Positions 35,940-45,262 of a stretch of 64,000 nt of DNA are shown here, piece after piece; the stretch's first letter is position 1, and each line of letters begins with the position of its first letter. The position numbers were made by a program, and so were the translations under genes. The stretch is from Sulfurimonas sp. (GTDB taxonomy: Bacteria > Campylobacterota > Campylobacteria > Campylobacterales > Sulfurimonadaceae), in assembly GCA_027019335.1 (NCBI GenBank), contig JALUWV010000115.1, positions 56,948 to 120,947 of the forward strand. Reading direction: 5' to 3'. The notes beneath the pieces were generated by a model that saw only the letters and a list, made by a program, of their open reading frames with translations, made no database searches and was not told the origin of the DNA.

Positions 35940-36704
35940 ATGGATTTAGGTACAGTTATTGGTATTGTTTTAATTTTATCGCTTTTCATTATTTCAATGA
36001 TTATGGGTGTTGGAGTAGGTGCTTATGTAGATATTCCTTCTGTTATGATTGTTGTTGGTGGGAGTATAGGGGCTTTAATGGTCTCTTTTAAGCCAGCACA
36101 AATGAAAGCTTTTACCAAAATTTTTATGAAAGCTATAAAACCTGGTGAAGAAGATGTTGCAGAGCTTATTAAAAAACTTGTTGATTTTGCTACAAAGGCA
36201 AGAAAAGATGGTATTTTGGCGCTTGAAGGCGATATCAATAGTGAAGAGAATGAATTTTTGAAAAAAGGTTTGTCTATGGCTATTGATGGAAGTGACCCAG
36301 ATACTATCCGTGAACTTTTAGAAATAGAGATGGAACAAACAAGTACAAGACATAAGATTCACGGTTCTATCTTTAACCAGTGGGCAGGGCTTGCTGGGGC
36401 TATGGGGATGGTTGGAACACTTATCGGGCTTGTTGCCATGCTTTTAAACATGGCAGACCCATCAGCTATTGGTCCATCAATGGCGGTTGCTTTGCTTACA
36501 ACGATGTACGGAGCGATTATTGGGAATGTTTTTGGAACACCAATTTACAATATTTTGTCTATTCGTAATGATGAAGAGACTTTAGTTAAAGAGATGATTT
36601 TAGCTGGAATTATGTCTATACAATCAGGGGATGCCCCACGAGTACTCGAAGCAAAACTGCTGAGCTATCTTGCACCTGCAGATAGAGTGAGTCAGTTTGA
36701 TTAA
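35940..36704 (+). CDS. motA: Flagellar motor stator protein MotA
   Basis: The proton-channel stator subunit, 254 residues with four helices: two at about 5-50 and two at about 150-205. The ends of TM3/TM4 carry the conserved GAMGMVGTLIGLVAMLLNM and GPSMAVALLTTMYGAIIGN. It pairs with MotB, which starts 11 nt downstream, to drive the flagellum. Confidence 0.96.
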   Translation: MDLGTVIGIVLILSLFIISMIMGVGVGAYVDIPSVMIVVGGSIGALMVSFKPAQMKAFTKIFMKAIKPGEEDVAELIKKLVDFATKARKDGILALEGDINSEENEFLKKGLSMAIDGSDPDTIRELLEIEMEQTSTRHKIHGSIFNQWAGLAGAMGMVGTLIGLVAMLLNMADPSAIGPSMAVALLTTMYGAIIGNVFGTPIYNILSIRNDEETLVKEMILAGIMSIQSGDAPRVLEAKLLSYLAPADRVSQFD

Positions 36705-36715
36705 AAGAGTAAATA

Positions 36716-37492
36716 ATGGCAAAAAATAAGTGTCCTGAATGTGAAGAGTGCCTCCCTGCTTGGTTAGCAGCATTTGGTGACTTGATGTCACTTTTACTCT
36801 GTTTTTTTGTTTTACTTTTGTCAATGTCAAGTATGGATGCTAAAAAAGTCTCCGAAGCCATCGGTTCACTCTCAGGGGCGATGAGTGTTTTAGAAGGTGG
36901 GACAAAAACAGAAATCTCTAAAAAACGTATCTTAGAATCAACACCTATAGAGTCTCAAGATGAAACAAGCCAAACGGTCAATAGAGTACAACAAGCAGTC
37001 GGTGAAGCAAATGAGATGATGGAAAAGGGGCATGGTCCTGCTATCACACTTGATGATGCACAAGAGGGATTTGTCATCAAACTTCCTGGTTCCCTCTTGT
37101 TTAAACCAGATAGTGCAACGATAGAAAATGAAGATGCTTTACTCTTTTTAAAACGGGTTGCACTTATCATTGAAGAGTTACCAAAAACAATGAATGTGAG
37201 TGTACAAGGGCATACTGATAAGCAACCGCCAAGTACGAGGAGTCCTTTTAAAGACAACTGGGAACTCTCTTCTGCTCGTGCTATTTCTGTCCTTCATGAA
37301 TTAATTTTAGATGGTGTCTCTCCAAAAATTCTGAGTGCTTCTGGGTTTGCACAGTATAAACCCTTAGCGACAAATGCAACTGTAAGTGGACGAGAAAAAA
37401 ATCGCCGTGTTGAACTCCACTTTTTTGGCACAAAAAATGATAAGAAAGATAAAATAAAACAAAATATCTTACAAAAGGAAGCAGGGAAATAA
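36716..37492 (+). CDS. motB: Flagellar motor stator protein MotB
   Basis: 258 residues: one N-terminal membrane helix with the proton-carrying Asp in FGDLMSLLLCFFVLLLSM, a plug/linker, then an OmpA-like peptidoglycan-binding domain (about 110-245) with VQGHTDKQPP and ELSSARAISVL. An N-terminal CPECEEC stretch precedes the helix, which is unusual for MotB. Its stop overlaps the fliP start. Confidence 0.95.
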   Translation: MAKNKCPECEECLPAWLAAFGDLMSLLLCFFVLLLSMSSMDAKKVSEAIGSLSGAMSVLEGGTKTEISKKRILESTPIESQDETSQTVNRVQQAVGEANEMMEKGHGPAITLDDAQEGFVIKLPGSLLFKPDSATIENEDALLFLKRVALIIEELPKTMNVSVQGHTDKQPPSTRSPFKDNWELSSARAISVLHELILDGVSPKILSASGFAQYKPLATNATVSGREKNRRVELHFFGTKNDKKDKIKQNILQKEAGK

Positions 37493-38226
37493 TGGTGCGT
37501 TTACTGGTTATACTTTTAGCATTTGCTTCTCTTTTGGGGGCTGAAGCAGTTACAATTCCAACAATGAATTTTAATCTTGCCGCTCCTGACACTCCTAAAC
37601 AATTAGTTTCGTCTCTCAATGTTTTAGTAGTCCTTACACTCCTTTTTTTAGCACCTTCGATGGTTCTCGTGATGACAACTTTTACCCGTTTTATTATAGT
37701 ATTTGGGTTTTTACGTCAAGCACTTGGAACACAACAAGTACCTCCAACCCAACTCCTTGTGATGCTTGCAATGATACTTACTTTTTTCGTGATGGAACCC
37801 GTGGGAACAAAGGCTTATGAAGATGGGATTAAGCCTTATATCGCAGAAAAGATAGGGTACGAAGAGGCATTTGACAAGGCAACACTTCCGTTTAAAAATT
37901 TTATGATTAGAAATACAAGAGAAAAAGATTTGGCACTTTTTTTTCGTATAAGAAAAATGAAAAATCCACAAACAGTTGCAGCTGTGCCACTTTCGATTGT
38001 TATTCCTGCATTTGTGATAAGTGAGATAAAAACAGCCTTTGAGATAGGATTTTTGATATTTCTTCCATTTTTGGTTATCGACATGGTTGTGGCTTCTATC
38101 TTAATGTCTATGGGGATGATGATGCTCCCACCTGTTATGATTTCACTCCCCTTTAAAATTCTTGTATTTGTCCTCATCGATGGATGGAACTTACTTATAG
38201 GAAATTTAATTGCATCTATTAAATAA
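37492..38226 (+). CDS. fliP: Flagellar type III export protein FliP
   Basis: A core membrane protein of the flagellar export gate, 244 residues. A signal peptide (about 1-18, ending GAEA) is followed by four helices: the FliP block LVVLTLLFLAPSMVLVMTTFTRFIIV at about 46, and the C-terminal pair with DMVVASILMSMGMMMLPP and LVDGW-like LIDGWNLLIG. One base of overlap with motB shows they are co-transcribed. Confidence 0.95.
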   Translation: MVRLLVILLAFASLLGAEAVTIPTMNFNLAAPDTPKQLVSSLNVLVVLTLLFLAPSMVLVMTTFTRFIIVFGFLRQALGTQQVPPTQLLVMLAMILTFFVMEPVGTKAYEDGIKPYIAEKIGYEEAFDKATLPFKNFMIRNTREKDLALFFRIRKMKNPQTVAAVPLSIVIPAFVISEIKTAFEIGFLIFLPFLVIDMVVASILMSMGMMMLPPVMISLPFKILVFVLIDGWNLLIGNLIASIK

Positions 38227-38238
38227 AAGGTCTTACAA

Positions 38239-39348
38239 ATGATATGTAAACATTTTGGCGAATGTAATGCGTGTAAAATATATGAGGGTGGCTATCAAAC
38301 GCAACTCCAAGCGAAACAAGCACTCAATACAGAACGATTTTCAAAGTTTTATACAGGAAAAATTGCTGTTTTTGAATCTTTAGAGTCTCACTATCGCGCA
38401 CGAAGTGAGTTTAAAATATGGCATGATGGCGATACACTTCGCTATGCAATGAACCACAAAGAAAAAGGGCGTGTTATTTTTATAGAAGAGTGTCCACAAG
38501 TCAATGAACATATAGAAAAGTTGATGCCAAAACTTCTACAGATGATTGCTGAAAAAGAGATGGGATTTAAACTTTTTGGGGTAGATTTTTTAAGTTCAAG
38601 TCGTGGAGAAATTGTAGTTTCTCTTTTATATCATCGTCGCCTTGATAATGAGTGGGAAGTCCTTGCAAAAGAGATAGCAAGTGACTTAAACATCTCTATC
38701 ATAGGGCGTTCTCGCAAGCAAAAAGTCGTTATTGGACGAGATTTTATCTGTGAAACATTGCATATTGCAGGCAAACCTTATATATTTTACTATATAGAAA
38801 ATAGTTTTACACAACCAAACCCACGAGTAAATGAGCAGATGATTGCTTGGGCGATGGAAAAATTTGCAGATGCAGAGGGTGATTTGTTAGAACTTTATTG
38901 CGGGGCAGGGAACTTTACCATTCCTTTTGCGAAGATATTTGATAAAGTACTTGCAACAGAGGTTTCAAAATCTTCTATTAATGCAGCAAAGGAAAATATG
39001 AAACTCAATAGTGTAGAAAATATAGAGTTTGTACGTATGAGTGTTGAAGATTTTGTAGGGGCTTTAGATGGTGTACGAGAGTACCGCCGTATGAAAGATA
39101 TAGATATAAAAAGTTATACTTTAGAGAGTATTTTTGTAGACCCTCCACGAAGTGGTATGGATATGGCTTCTTGCCTTTTTAGTGCAAGGCATGAAAACAT
39201 TGTTTATATCTCATGTAACCCTGAAACACTTGTAAGAGATTTGGAAATCTTAACGCAAACACATGATGTCATTGATATGGCTTTGTTTGACCAATTTCCT
39301 TACACACACCATGTAGAAATGGGTGTTAAACTGAAAAAAAAGGCTTAG
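38239..39348 (+). CDS. trmA: tRNA (uracil-54-C5)-methyltransferase
   Basis: Makes ribothymidine-54 in the tRNA T-loop. The 369 residues resemble TrmA: the SAM-binding LLELYCGAGNFTIPFA near residue 215, FVDPPRSGMD near 298, the nucleophilic Cys in YISCNPETL near 325 and the C-terminal FDQFPYTHHVE. An N-terminal CKHFGECNAC cluster is present and may bind metal. It starts 12 nt after fliP. Confidence 0.93.
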   Translation: MICKHFGECNACKIYEGGYQTQLQAKQALNTERFSKFYTGKIAVFESLESHYRARSEFKIWHDGDTLRYAMNHKEKGRVIFIEECPQVNEHIEKLMPKLLQMIAEKEMGFKLFGVDFLSSSRGEIVVSLLYHRRLDNEWEVLAKEIASDLNISIIGRSRKQKVVIGRDFICETLHIAGKPYIFYYIENSFTQPNPRVNEQMIAWAMEKFADAEGDLLELYCGAGNFTIPFAKIFDKVLATEVSKSSINAAKENMKLNSVENIEFVRMSVEDFVGALDGVREYRRMKDIDIKSYTLESIFVDPPRSGMDMASCLFSARHENIVYISCNPETLVRDLEILTQTHDVIDMALFDQFPYTHHVEMGVKLKKKA

Positions 39349-39349
39349 T

Positions 39350-39862
39350 ATGAAATTTATTGTAATTGTATGTATTTTCTTTTTATCTTTAAATGCAGAT
39401 GAGATGAGAAATTTAGATAATATGGTGAGTGGCATACAGCCAAAGAGTACTCCACAAGTAAATAAGGCACTTGAAAAAAGAGTAGCACGACTTGAAGCGA
39501 AAGTAAAACAACTTACACGGCTTTTTGCTCAAGTACAAAAAACGAAAGTGGCACCTGTTAAAAAAGTGCAAAAAAAATCAAAGTCAAAAGCAAAAACGAA
39601 AGAAGTTACAAAGGTACATACGAAGCCAAAAGAGAAGAAAACGAAAGTTTCTCAAGCGGGTACTTATAGATTAAACAGAGACTCTTACATTTATAATGAA
39701 GCTGACGGAGAGATTTTGGATACTTGGGCAGAAGGGACTTCTTTTACATCAACCAAACGAACAAGTAGAATGATTAAAATTACAGGTTATTTTGTAAATA
39801 AAGTCTGGAGAAAAGCTGAAAAAAATATCTGGGTTAAAAGTGAAAATGCTTTCAAAAGATAG
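39350..39862 (+). CDS. Exported coiled-coil protein, lysine-rich linker and SH3-like C-terminus
   Basis: I do not recognise this gene by name. The 170 residues hold a signal peptide (about 1-16), a short coiled coil (about 38-65, LEKRVARLEAKVKQL), a Lys-rich low-complexity linker (about 66-105) and a C-terminal beta-rich segment (about 110-168, TYRLNRDSYIYNEADG...) resembling a bacterial SH3 domain. A periplasmic or envelope protein that spans toward peptidoglycan is plausible. It starts 1 nt after trmA. Confidence 0.7.
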   Translation: MKFIVIVCIFFLSLNADEMRNLDNMVSGIQPKSTPQVNKALEKRVARLEAKVKQLTRLFAQVQKTKVAPVKKVQKKSKSKAKTKEVTKVHTKPKEKKTKVSQAGTYRLNRDSYIYNEADGEILDTWAEGTSFTSTKRTSRMIKITGYFVNKVWRKAEKNIWVKSENAFKR

Positions 39863-39869
39863 CTAATAA

Positions 39870-41279
39870 ATGAAAAAAATTTTAATTATTAGTGATGGAA
39901 GTGTTGGAAAACATTTTATAAAGCGAACACTACAAACCAACAGTAATGAAAATATTTACTATATTGTTCAAACAAAAGAGACAAAGTTTGATGATTTTAA
40001 TCCAGCACGTTTTAAATTTTATGAGTTTGACCCTACGAGTTTATATAAGTTAGCTAATCTCTTAAAGATGGAGTTTATTCAAGTTTTTGTTGTGATGGAG
40101 AGTAGTATTGATGTGGAAAATACTATCAAAAATATACGGACGATAAAAAAACAGTTACGCATTATTGTCCTCAATCAATGGAATTTAACAAATGAAGATT
40201 CCAACATTGTTCTGATTAATAGCAATGAACTACTCGCTTCAAGATTTTTAGATTACTTGCCCAATGTTCCTGTTATCGCACAAAATGTGGGAACAGGTGA
40301 AGGTGAAATCATGGAAGTACTGGTTCCTTTTGGAAGTTCTTTTGTCTATAAACATCTCGGTGTGATAGAACAAAAAAACTGGCGAATTGCTGCAATCTAT
40401 CGTAATCGAAAACTTCTTTTACCTTCAAGAAGACGAATGATACAACCAAATGACTTACTTCTTTTAGTCGGTGAACCAGCTGTTTTAGAATCGGTTTATA
40501 AAGAGATAAAACAAGAATTAGGACAATTTCCTGAACCTTTTGGGTCAAATCTATACCTTTTAATAGATATGAATATTACAGACAATGCAACACTCGGAGC
40601 ATTAGTGCGTCATGCCGTACAAGCACATGAAAAATTTAACAGATATGATATGATTATAAAAGTACTCAATCCTTCCAATATTGACTTACTACAAGAGATT
40701 AAAAATTATAGTAATGTCAATATAAAAGTTGATATTCATTATGAAAAGGGTGGTTTTTCAAAAATGTTGCAAGAAGATATCGCACTCTATCATATAGGGC
40801 TTATTCTTGTTTCAAAAGAGATGTTTGCCGATTATGAGATAAGACAACATTTATATGAAACCCATCTTCCCATTTTTAAAATCTCAAATAAAGGCTTCTC
40901 TTCTTTAAAAGACACGAAGCTGATTTTATCTGAAAATCGAGATTTAGAAAAAATCTCAGCAACTATTTTTGATATTTCAGAGCAGATGAGTTTAAATATT
41001 GAGATACATAACTATATGCAAGAACATCAAGGCAATAAACTCCCTGTGATAGAGCATTTTACAAATCTTTCAAGTATCTTTTCTAAGTCTATTAAGATTA
41101 TAGAAGAACATGAAAATCCTATTTTGAGTCTGCAAAAACAAGAAAATTTTTTACAGATACTTCCCTTTACTGAAAAATTAACAAAACACAAATTTTTCTC
41201 TCTTTTTTCAACGGATAGTGAAAAGCTTTACCATAAACTTGATGATTATCATCAAATTTTTATACCTGTTCAGGTCTGA
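39870..41279 (+). CDS. TrkA-like (RCK) protein, COG3400 type
   Basis: A 469-residue cytoplasmic protein with a Rossmann-like N-terminal half (KKILIISDGSVGKHFIKRTL, then ELLASRFL) and a TrkA-C domain (about 150-215: LVPFGSSFVYKHLGVIEQKNWRIAAIYRNRKLLLPSRRRMIQPNDLLLLVG, quoted only in part by eye). The C-terminal 250 residues resemble further nucleotide-binding repeats without clear motifs. By family it may gate potassium or another cation channel, but no channel subunit is adjacent. I recall the same gene upstream of aroB in Helicobacter and Campylobacter. Confidence 0.75.
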   Translation: MKKILIISDGSVGKHFIKRTLQTNSNENIYYIVQTKETKFDDFNPARFKFYEFDPTSLYKLANLLKMEFIQVFVVMESSIDVENTIKNIRTIKKQLRIIVLNQWNLTNEDSNIVLINSNELLASRFLDYLPNVPVIAQNVGTGEGEIMEVLVPFGSSFVYKHLGVIEQKNWRIAAIYRNRKLLLPSRRRMIQPNDLLLLVGEPAVLESVYKEIKQELGQFPEPFGSNLYLLIDMNITDNATLGALVRHAVQAHEKFNRYDMIIKVLNPSNIDLLQEIKNYSNVNIKVDIHYEKGGFSKMLQEDIALYHIGLILVSKEMFADYEIRQHLYETHLPIFKISNKGFSSLKDTKLILSENRDLEKISATIFDISEQMSLNIEIHNYMQEHQGNKLPVIEHFTNLSSIFSKSIKIIEEHENPILSLQKQENFLQILPFTEKLTKHKFFSLFSTDSEKLYHKLDDYHQIFIPVQV

Positions 41280-41337
41280 TTTAGCTCTTTTTTACTCTTT
41301 TTTTAGTACTATAGCTTATCTGAATTTTGGATAGAAA

Positions 41338-42378
41338 ATGCAAGTACATATTCCCTTAGTAAAAACCGTTGATAACTCATACAATATTGAAATAGCACCT
41401 ATAGAGGCAATGCACTTTGAGACAAAAGTAGCCATCATTACAAACCCTAAAGTAGCAGGACTGCATTTAGGATATTTACTCTCTAAAATTACAGCAAAAG
41501 AGTTATATATTATAACTGTTCCTGATGGAGAAGAGTATAAAAATCAAGACTCTGTAAATATCATATTAGAGTCTCTTTTCAATCATCGTTTCAATCGTAA
41601 ATCTTTACTGATTGCGTTTGGTGGTGGTGTGATAGGCGATATGACAGGCTATGTTGCAAGTATCTATCAAAGAGGCATTGATTTTATGCAAGTGCCTACG
41701 ACTTTACTCTCTCAAGTTGATGCAAGTGTTGGTGGAAAAACAGGGATGAACAATAGCTATGGAAAAAACCTTATTGGTGCATTTCATCAGCCACAATCGG
41801 TACTTATTGATGCTCATTTTTTACAAACACTTCCTCAAAGAGAGTTCGGTGCAGGTGTTGCAGAGATAGTAAAAATGGCAGTAACATTCAATGAAGATTT
41901 TTTCATATTTTTAGAAGAAGCTGACTTGAGCAATAAAGAAGTACTCCAAGAAGCGATAAAAAAAGCTGTACAAACAAAAGCAGGTGTTGTTGCACAAGAT
42001 GAAAAAGAACATGGATTGCGTGCTGCGCTAAACTATGGGCATACTTTTGCTCATGTTATTGAGAGTCAAACATCATATACTGGTTTTTTACATGGTGAAG
42101 CTGTCGCTATAGGCATGGTTATGGCAAACAGACTTGCTGTAAAACTGCATCTTATGAGTGAAGATGATGCACAAAGAGTTGTCCTTCTTTTAGAAAAATA
42201 CAACTTACCAACGACATATAAAATTGCCAATAGTGAAAGTTTTTATGAAACATTTTTTCTTGATAAAAAGAGTACAGATTCTCATGTGACCTTTATTCTT
42301 CCAGTTGGCATTGGTGGTGTAAAAATCAGCGACACCATTGAAAAAAAGTTAGTTTTAAGTGTCTTAGATGAATTTTAA
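41338..42378 (+). CDS. aroB: 3-dehydroquinate synthase
   Basis: Second step of the shikimate pathway, an NAD- and metal-dependent enzyme. The 346 residues have PDGEEYKN, the NAD-binding LLIAFGGGVIGDMTGYVASIYQRG, PTTLLSQVDASVGGKTG, metal ligands in ALNYGHTFAHVIE and LHGEAVAIGM. The family length is about 340-360. It overlaps the mscS-like gene by 11 nt. Confidence 0.96.
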   Translation: MQVHIPLVKTVDNSYNIEIAPIEAMHFETKVAIITNPKVAGLHLGYLLSKITAKELYIITVPDGEEYKNQDSVNIILESLFNHRFNRKSLLIAFGGGVIGDMTGYVASIYQRGIDFMQVPTTLLSQVDASVGGKTGMNNSYGKNLIGAFHQPQSVLIDAHFLQTLPQREFGAGVAEIVKMAVTFNEDFFIFLEEADLSNKEVLQEAIKKAVQTKAGVVAQDEKEHGLRAALNYGHTFAHVIESQTSYTGFLHGEAVAIGMVMANRLAVKLHLMSEDDAQRVVLLLEKYNLPTTYKIANSESFYETFFLDKKSTDSHVTFILPVGIGGVKISDTIEKKLVLSVLDEF

Positions 42379-44011
42379 ACTTTTTTTTCTTCTTTTTTTA
42401 CTCTTGGCTTTTCCTCTTTTTGGTGAAAATATACTCGTAGAAACCAATAGTACAAATACTACTTCGCCTCTTCTTCCTAAAAAGCCAAAGGTAGATGAAA
42501 AAAAAGTAGCTAATATTCTTAGTAAAATTAAAAAAATCGAAAATTCAATCTCACAAGAACAAGAGTGGGTAAAAAGTTATGCTTCGTATTTAACATCTTT
42601 AGATGTACATAACTCTCTTTTAAAAATCAAGAAAAGAATTAAGTACTTAAAAAAAGATAAAAAACTCCAAGATGACAATACAGATGAACTCAATGGACTT
42701 ATCTCAAAAGAAGCGATACTTACACTCGAAATAAATAAACTTAAAGGCAACAATAGCGCTCCATTTGCACAACTTATAACACCACCAAGCTTAGGAACTG
42801 TTCCAAAGATTTCAAATATTTTTGAAATCTTTTCAGGTATATCCTATATGAAAGTTTTAGATGCAAATGTAGAAGAGTATAGAAAAAGAAAAGAGAGTTT
42901 AAAAGAACTTATCTCTTTACTCTCTAAAGAAGACATACTTTATACTGCATTAACCAAAGCTGATGCACAAGAAAAATATAGACAAAAAAAAGAGAACATT
43001 CATAAAGAGTTAGAACAGTTTGAGCGTGCTTTAGATACTATAAACACAACTTCTGATGTCTATGAAAAACGTTTAGATATTATTAAACTCAATATCAACA
43101 AAGAGATAGAAAAACGAGTTGTACGACTTACAAAAATTGCACTCATTGTTCTTTTTGTATTTATTTTTTTCTTTCTCATTCGTTTAGCAGTTAAAAAATA
43201 TATAGACGACAATGAACGCTTATATATGGCAAATAAGTTTATAACCGTTGCAAATTTTATTGTAGTAATTCTTATACTTTTTTTCAATTATATTGAAAAT
43301 GCTTCCTATCTTGTCACTATCCTTGGATTTGCTTCTGCTGGTATCGCTATTGCGATGAAAGATTGGTTTATGAGCATCTTGGGATGGCTTGTGATTGTTT
43401 TTGGTGGGAGTATTCATGTGGGTGATAGAATCCGTGTGGATATGGATGGACTCAAATATGTTGGAGATGTGATGGATATATCACTTTTGCGTATGACTAT
43501 ACTTGAAGACATTACACTGACTTCTATTTATCAAAACCGTCGGGCAGGGCGGATTATCTTTGTTCCGAACAATTATGTTTTTACACGCATGATAGCAAAC
43601 TATACCCATAGTTCTTTAAAAACAGTATGGGATGGGATAAAAATCACAATAACATATGATTCAAATCATAAAAAAGCGATGCATATTGTCAAAGGTATCA
43701 CAAGAAAATACTCAAAAGGTTACACAGATATTACGAGAAAACAGCTTAATAAACTGCGTAATAATTATAGTCTCAAAAATACAAATGTAGATCCACGGAT
43801 TTATGGATTTATCGTTCCTAATGGGATGGATATAGAGGCATGGTATTTGACAAATGCATATGGAACTTTAACACTAAGAAGTACAATCTCTTTAGAGATT
43901 GTTGATGCTTTTAAAGCAGAAGATGACATAACGATTGCATACCCTACACAAAAACTCAATGTTTCTATGCAGAGTGAGCGTCTCATCGAACACAATAACG
44001 AGTTGGTATAA
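42368..44011 (+). CDS. MscS-family mechanosensitive channel
   Basis: A 547-residue membrane channel. A signal-like N-terminus (about 1-18) precedes a long helical, Lys/Glu-rich domain (about 40-250). Hydrophobic segments lie near 256-276 and 292-312, then the pore helix (SAGIAIAMKDWFMSILGWL) and MscS beta domain (IHVGDRIRV, YVGDVMDISLLR) follow. The cytoplasmic part extends to the C-terminus. It should open at hypo-osmotic shock to release solutes. It abuts mtaB directly. Confidence 0.9.
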   Translation: MNFKLFFLLFLLLAFPLFGENILVETNSTNTTSPLLPKKPKVDEKKVANILSKIKKIENSISQEQEWVKSYASYLTSLDVHNSLLKIKKRIKYLKKDKKLQDDNTDELNGLISKEAILTLEINKLKGNNSAPFAQLITPPSLGTVPKISNIFEIFSGISYMKVLDANVEEYRKRKESLKELISLLSKEDILYTALTKADAQEKYRQKKENIHKELEQFERALDTINTTSDVYEKRLDIIKLNINKEIEKRVVRLTKIALIVLFVFIFFFLIRLAVKKYIDDNERLYMANKFITVANFIVVILILFFNYIENASYLVTILGFASAGIAIAMKDWFMSILGWLVIVFGGSIHVGDRIRVDMDGLKYVGDVMDISLLRMTILEDITLTSIYQNRRAGRIIFVPNNYVFTRMIANYTHSSLKTVWDGIKITITYDSNHKKAMHIVKGITRKYSKGYTDITRKQLNKLRNNYSLKNTNVDPRIYGFIVPNGMDIEAWYLTNAYGTLTLRSTISLEIVDAFKAEDDITIAYPTQKLNVSMQSERLIEHNNELV

Positions 44012-45262
44012 ATGAAAAAAAAAGTTTACTTTAAAACCTTTGGCTGTAGAACAAATGTCTATGATTCACAAGTGATGATGAGTGCTATGAAAGAGTATGA
44101 GATTACAGATAATGAAGCAGATGCTGATGCAGTTGTTATCAACTCTTGTACAGTAACAAATGGTGCAGATACTCATGTGCGTTCTTATATCTCGCAGTTA
44201 GAAAAAAACAATGCAAATGCAAAGCTTTTTTTAACAGGCTGTGGCGCACATACGAAGGGTGAATCGCTTTTAAAAGAGCAACGTATTCATGGTGTCTTTG
44301 GACAAAGTGAAAAGCAAAAGATAGATACCCTGCTTAAAAAAGAGCAACCTTTTTACGAAAAGGGTGATTTAAATCATATTGATGAGTTGATTGTAGATGA
44401 TTTTGTGGGAAAAAGTCGCGCATTTATCAAGATTCAAGAGGGATGTAATTTCCGATGTTCGTACTGTATTATTCCTTTTGTTCGTGGAGATGCACGGAGT
44501 ATGGATGAAGAAAAAATTTTAGAACAAGTCACTCGCCTTGCACTCAATGGTTTTGGAGAATTTATCTTAACAGGCACAAATGTTGGTTCTTACGGACAAG
44601 ATACCCAAACATCTTTAGCACGGCTTATGAAAAAGATGAGTCAAATTCGTGGTGTTCGTCGTATTCGTCTGGGAAGTGTAGAGCCTATTCAGATAAATGA
44701 TGAATTTTTAGAGATACTAGATGAGCCATGGCTAGAGAAACATCTTCACATTGCCTTGCAACATACGGCACCAGAAATGCTTAAAATCATGAATAGACGC
44801 AATGTTTATAAACAAGATAGAAAACTTTTTGAACTTTTAGCAGAGAAAGGCTTTGCGGTTGGGACAGACTTTATTACAGGACATCCCGGTGAAAGTGAAG
44901 CTCTGTGGCAAGAGGCCATGCAAAATGCAAGGGAATTACCTTTGACTCACATTCATGCTTTTTCATACTCAAAACGTGATGGTACAAAATCGGCAAGTTT
45001 AAAACCTGAAGTAAATGGAAAAATAGCCAAAGAGCGACTCCATGAAATCCAGTCACTTGTAGAAGAAAAAAATCTTGCATTTAGAAATGCTTTTAAGGGA
45101 GAACTTGATGTACTTGTGGAGTCTTACAAAGAGGGACACTATCATGGACTTGACCAACACTTTAACAAGATAATCATTGATTCTCAAGAGGACTTACTAG
45201 GAAATTGGGTTCGTGTACCGAAGTATGAAGTTCAAAAGGGAAACAATTATGCCAAGCTCTAA
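44012..45262 (+). CDS. mtaB: tRNA t6A37 methylthiotransferase
   Basis: A radical-SAM enzyme that adds a methylthio group to t6A37 of tRNA. The 416 residues contain the N-terminal UPF0004 domain with three Cys ligands (FGCRTN, SCTVTN, GCGAH) and the radical SAM motif CNFRCSYC near residue 146. The order FGCRTN with no C-terminal methionyl-tRNA domain fits MtaB better than MiaB. It overlaps the FtsH-like gene by 14 nt. Confidence 0.93.
   Translation: MKKKVYFKTFGCRTNVYDSQVMMSAMKEYEITDNEADADAVVINSCTVTNGADTHVRSYISQLEKNNANAKLFLTGCGAHTKGESLLKEQRIHGVFGQSEKQKIDTLLKKEQPFYEKGDLNHIDELIVDDFVGKSRAFIKIQEGCNFRCSYCIIPFVRGDARSMDEEKILEQVTRLALNGFGEFILTGTNVGSYGQDTQTSLARLMKKMSQIRGVRRIRLGSVEPIQINDEFLEILDEPWLEKHLHIALQHTAPEMLKIMNRRNVYKQDRKLFELLAEKGFAVGTDFITGHPGESEALWQEAMQNARELPLTHIHAFSYSKRDGTKSASLKPEVNGKIAKERLHEIQSLVEEKNLAFRNAFKGELDVLVESYKEGHYHGLDQHFNKIIIDSQEDLLGNWVRVPKYEVQKGNNYAKL

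Noticed and set aside
39590-39660. Lys-rich tract in the small exported protein as a DNA repeat
   Set aside because: The codons vary and no unit repeats exactly; it is a low-complexity linker, not a tandem repeat.
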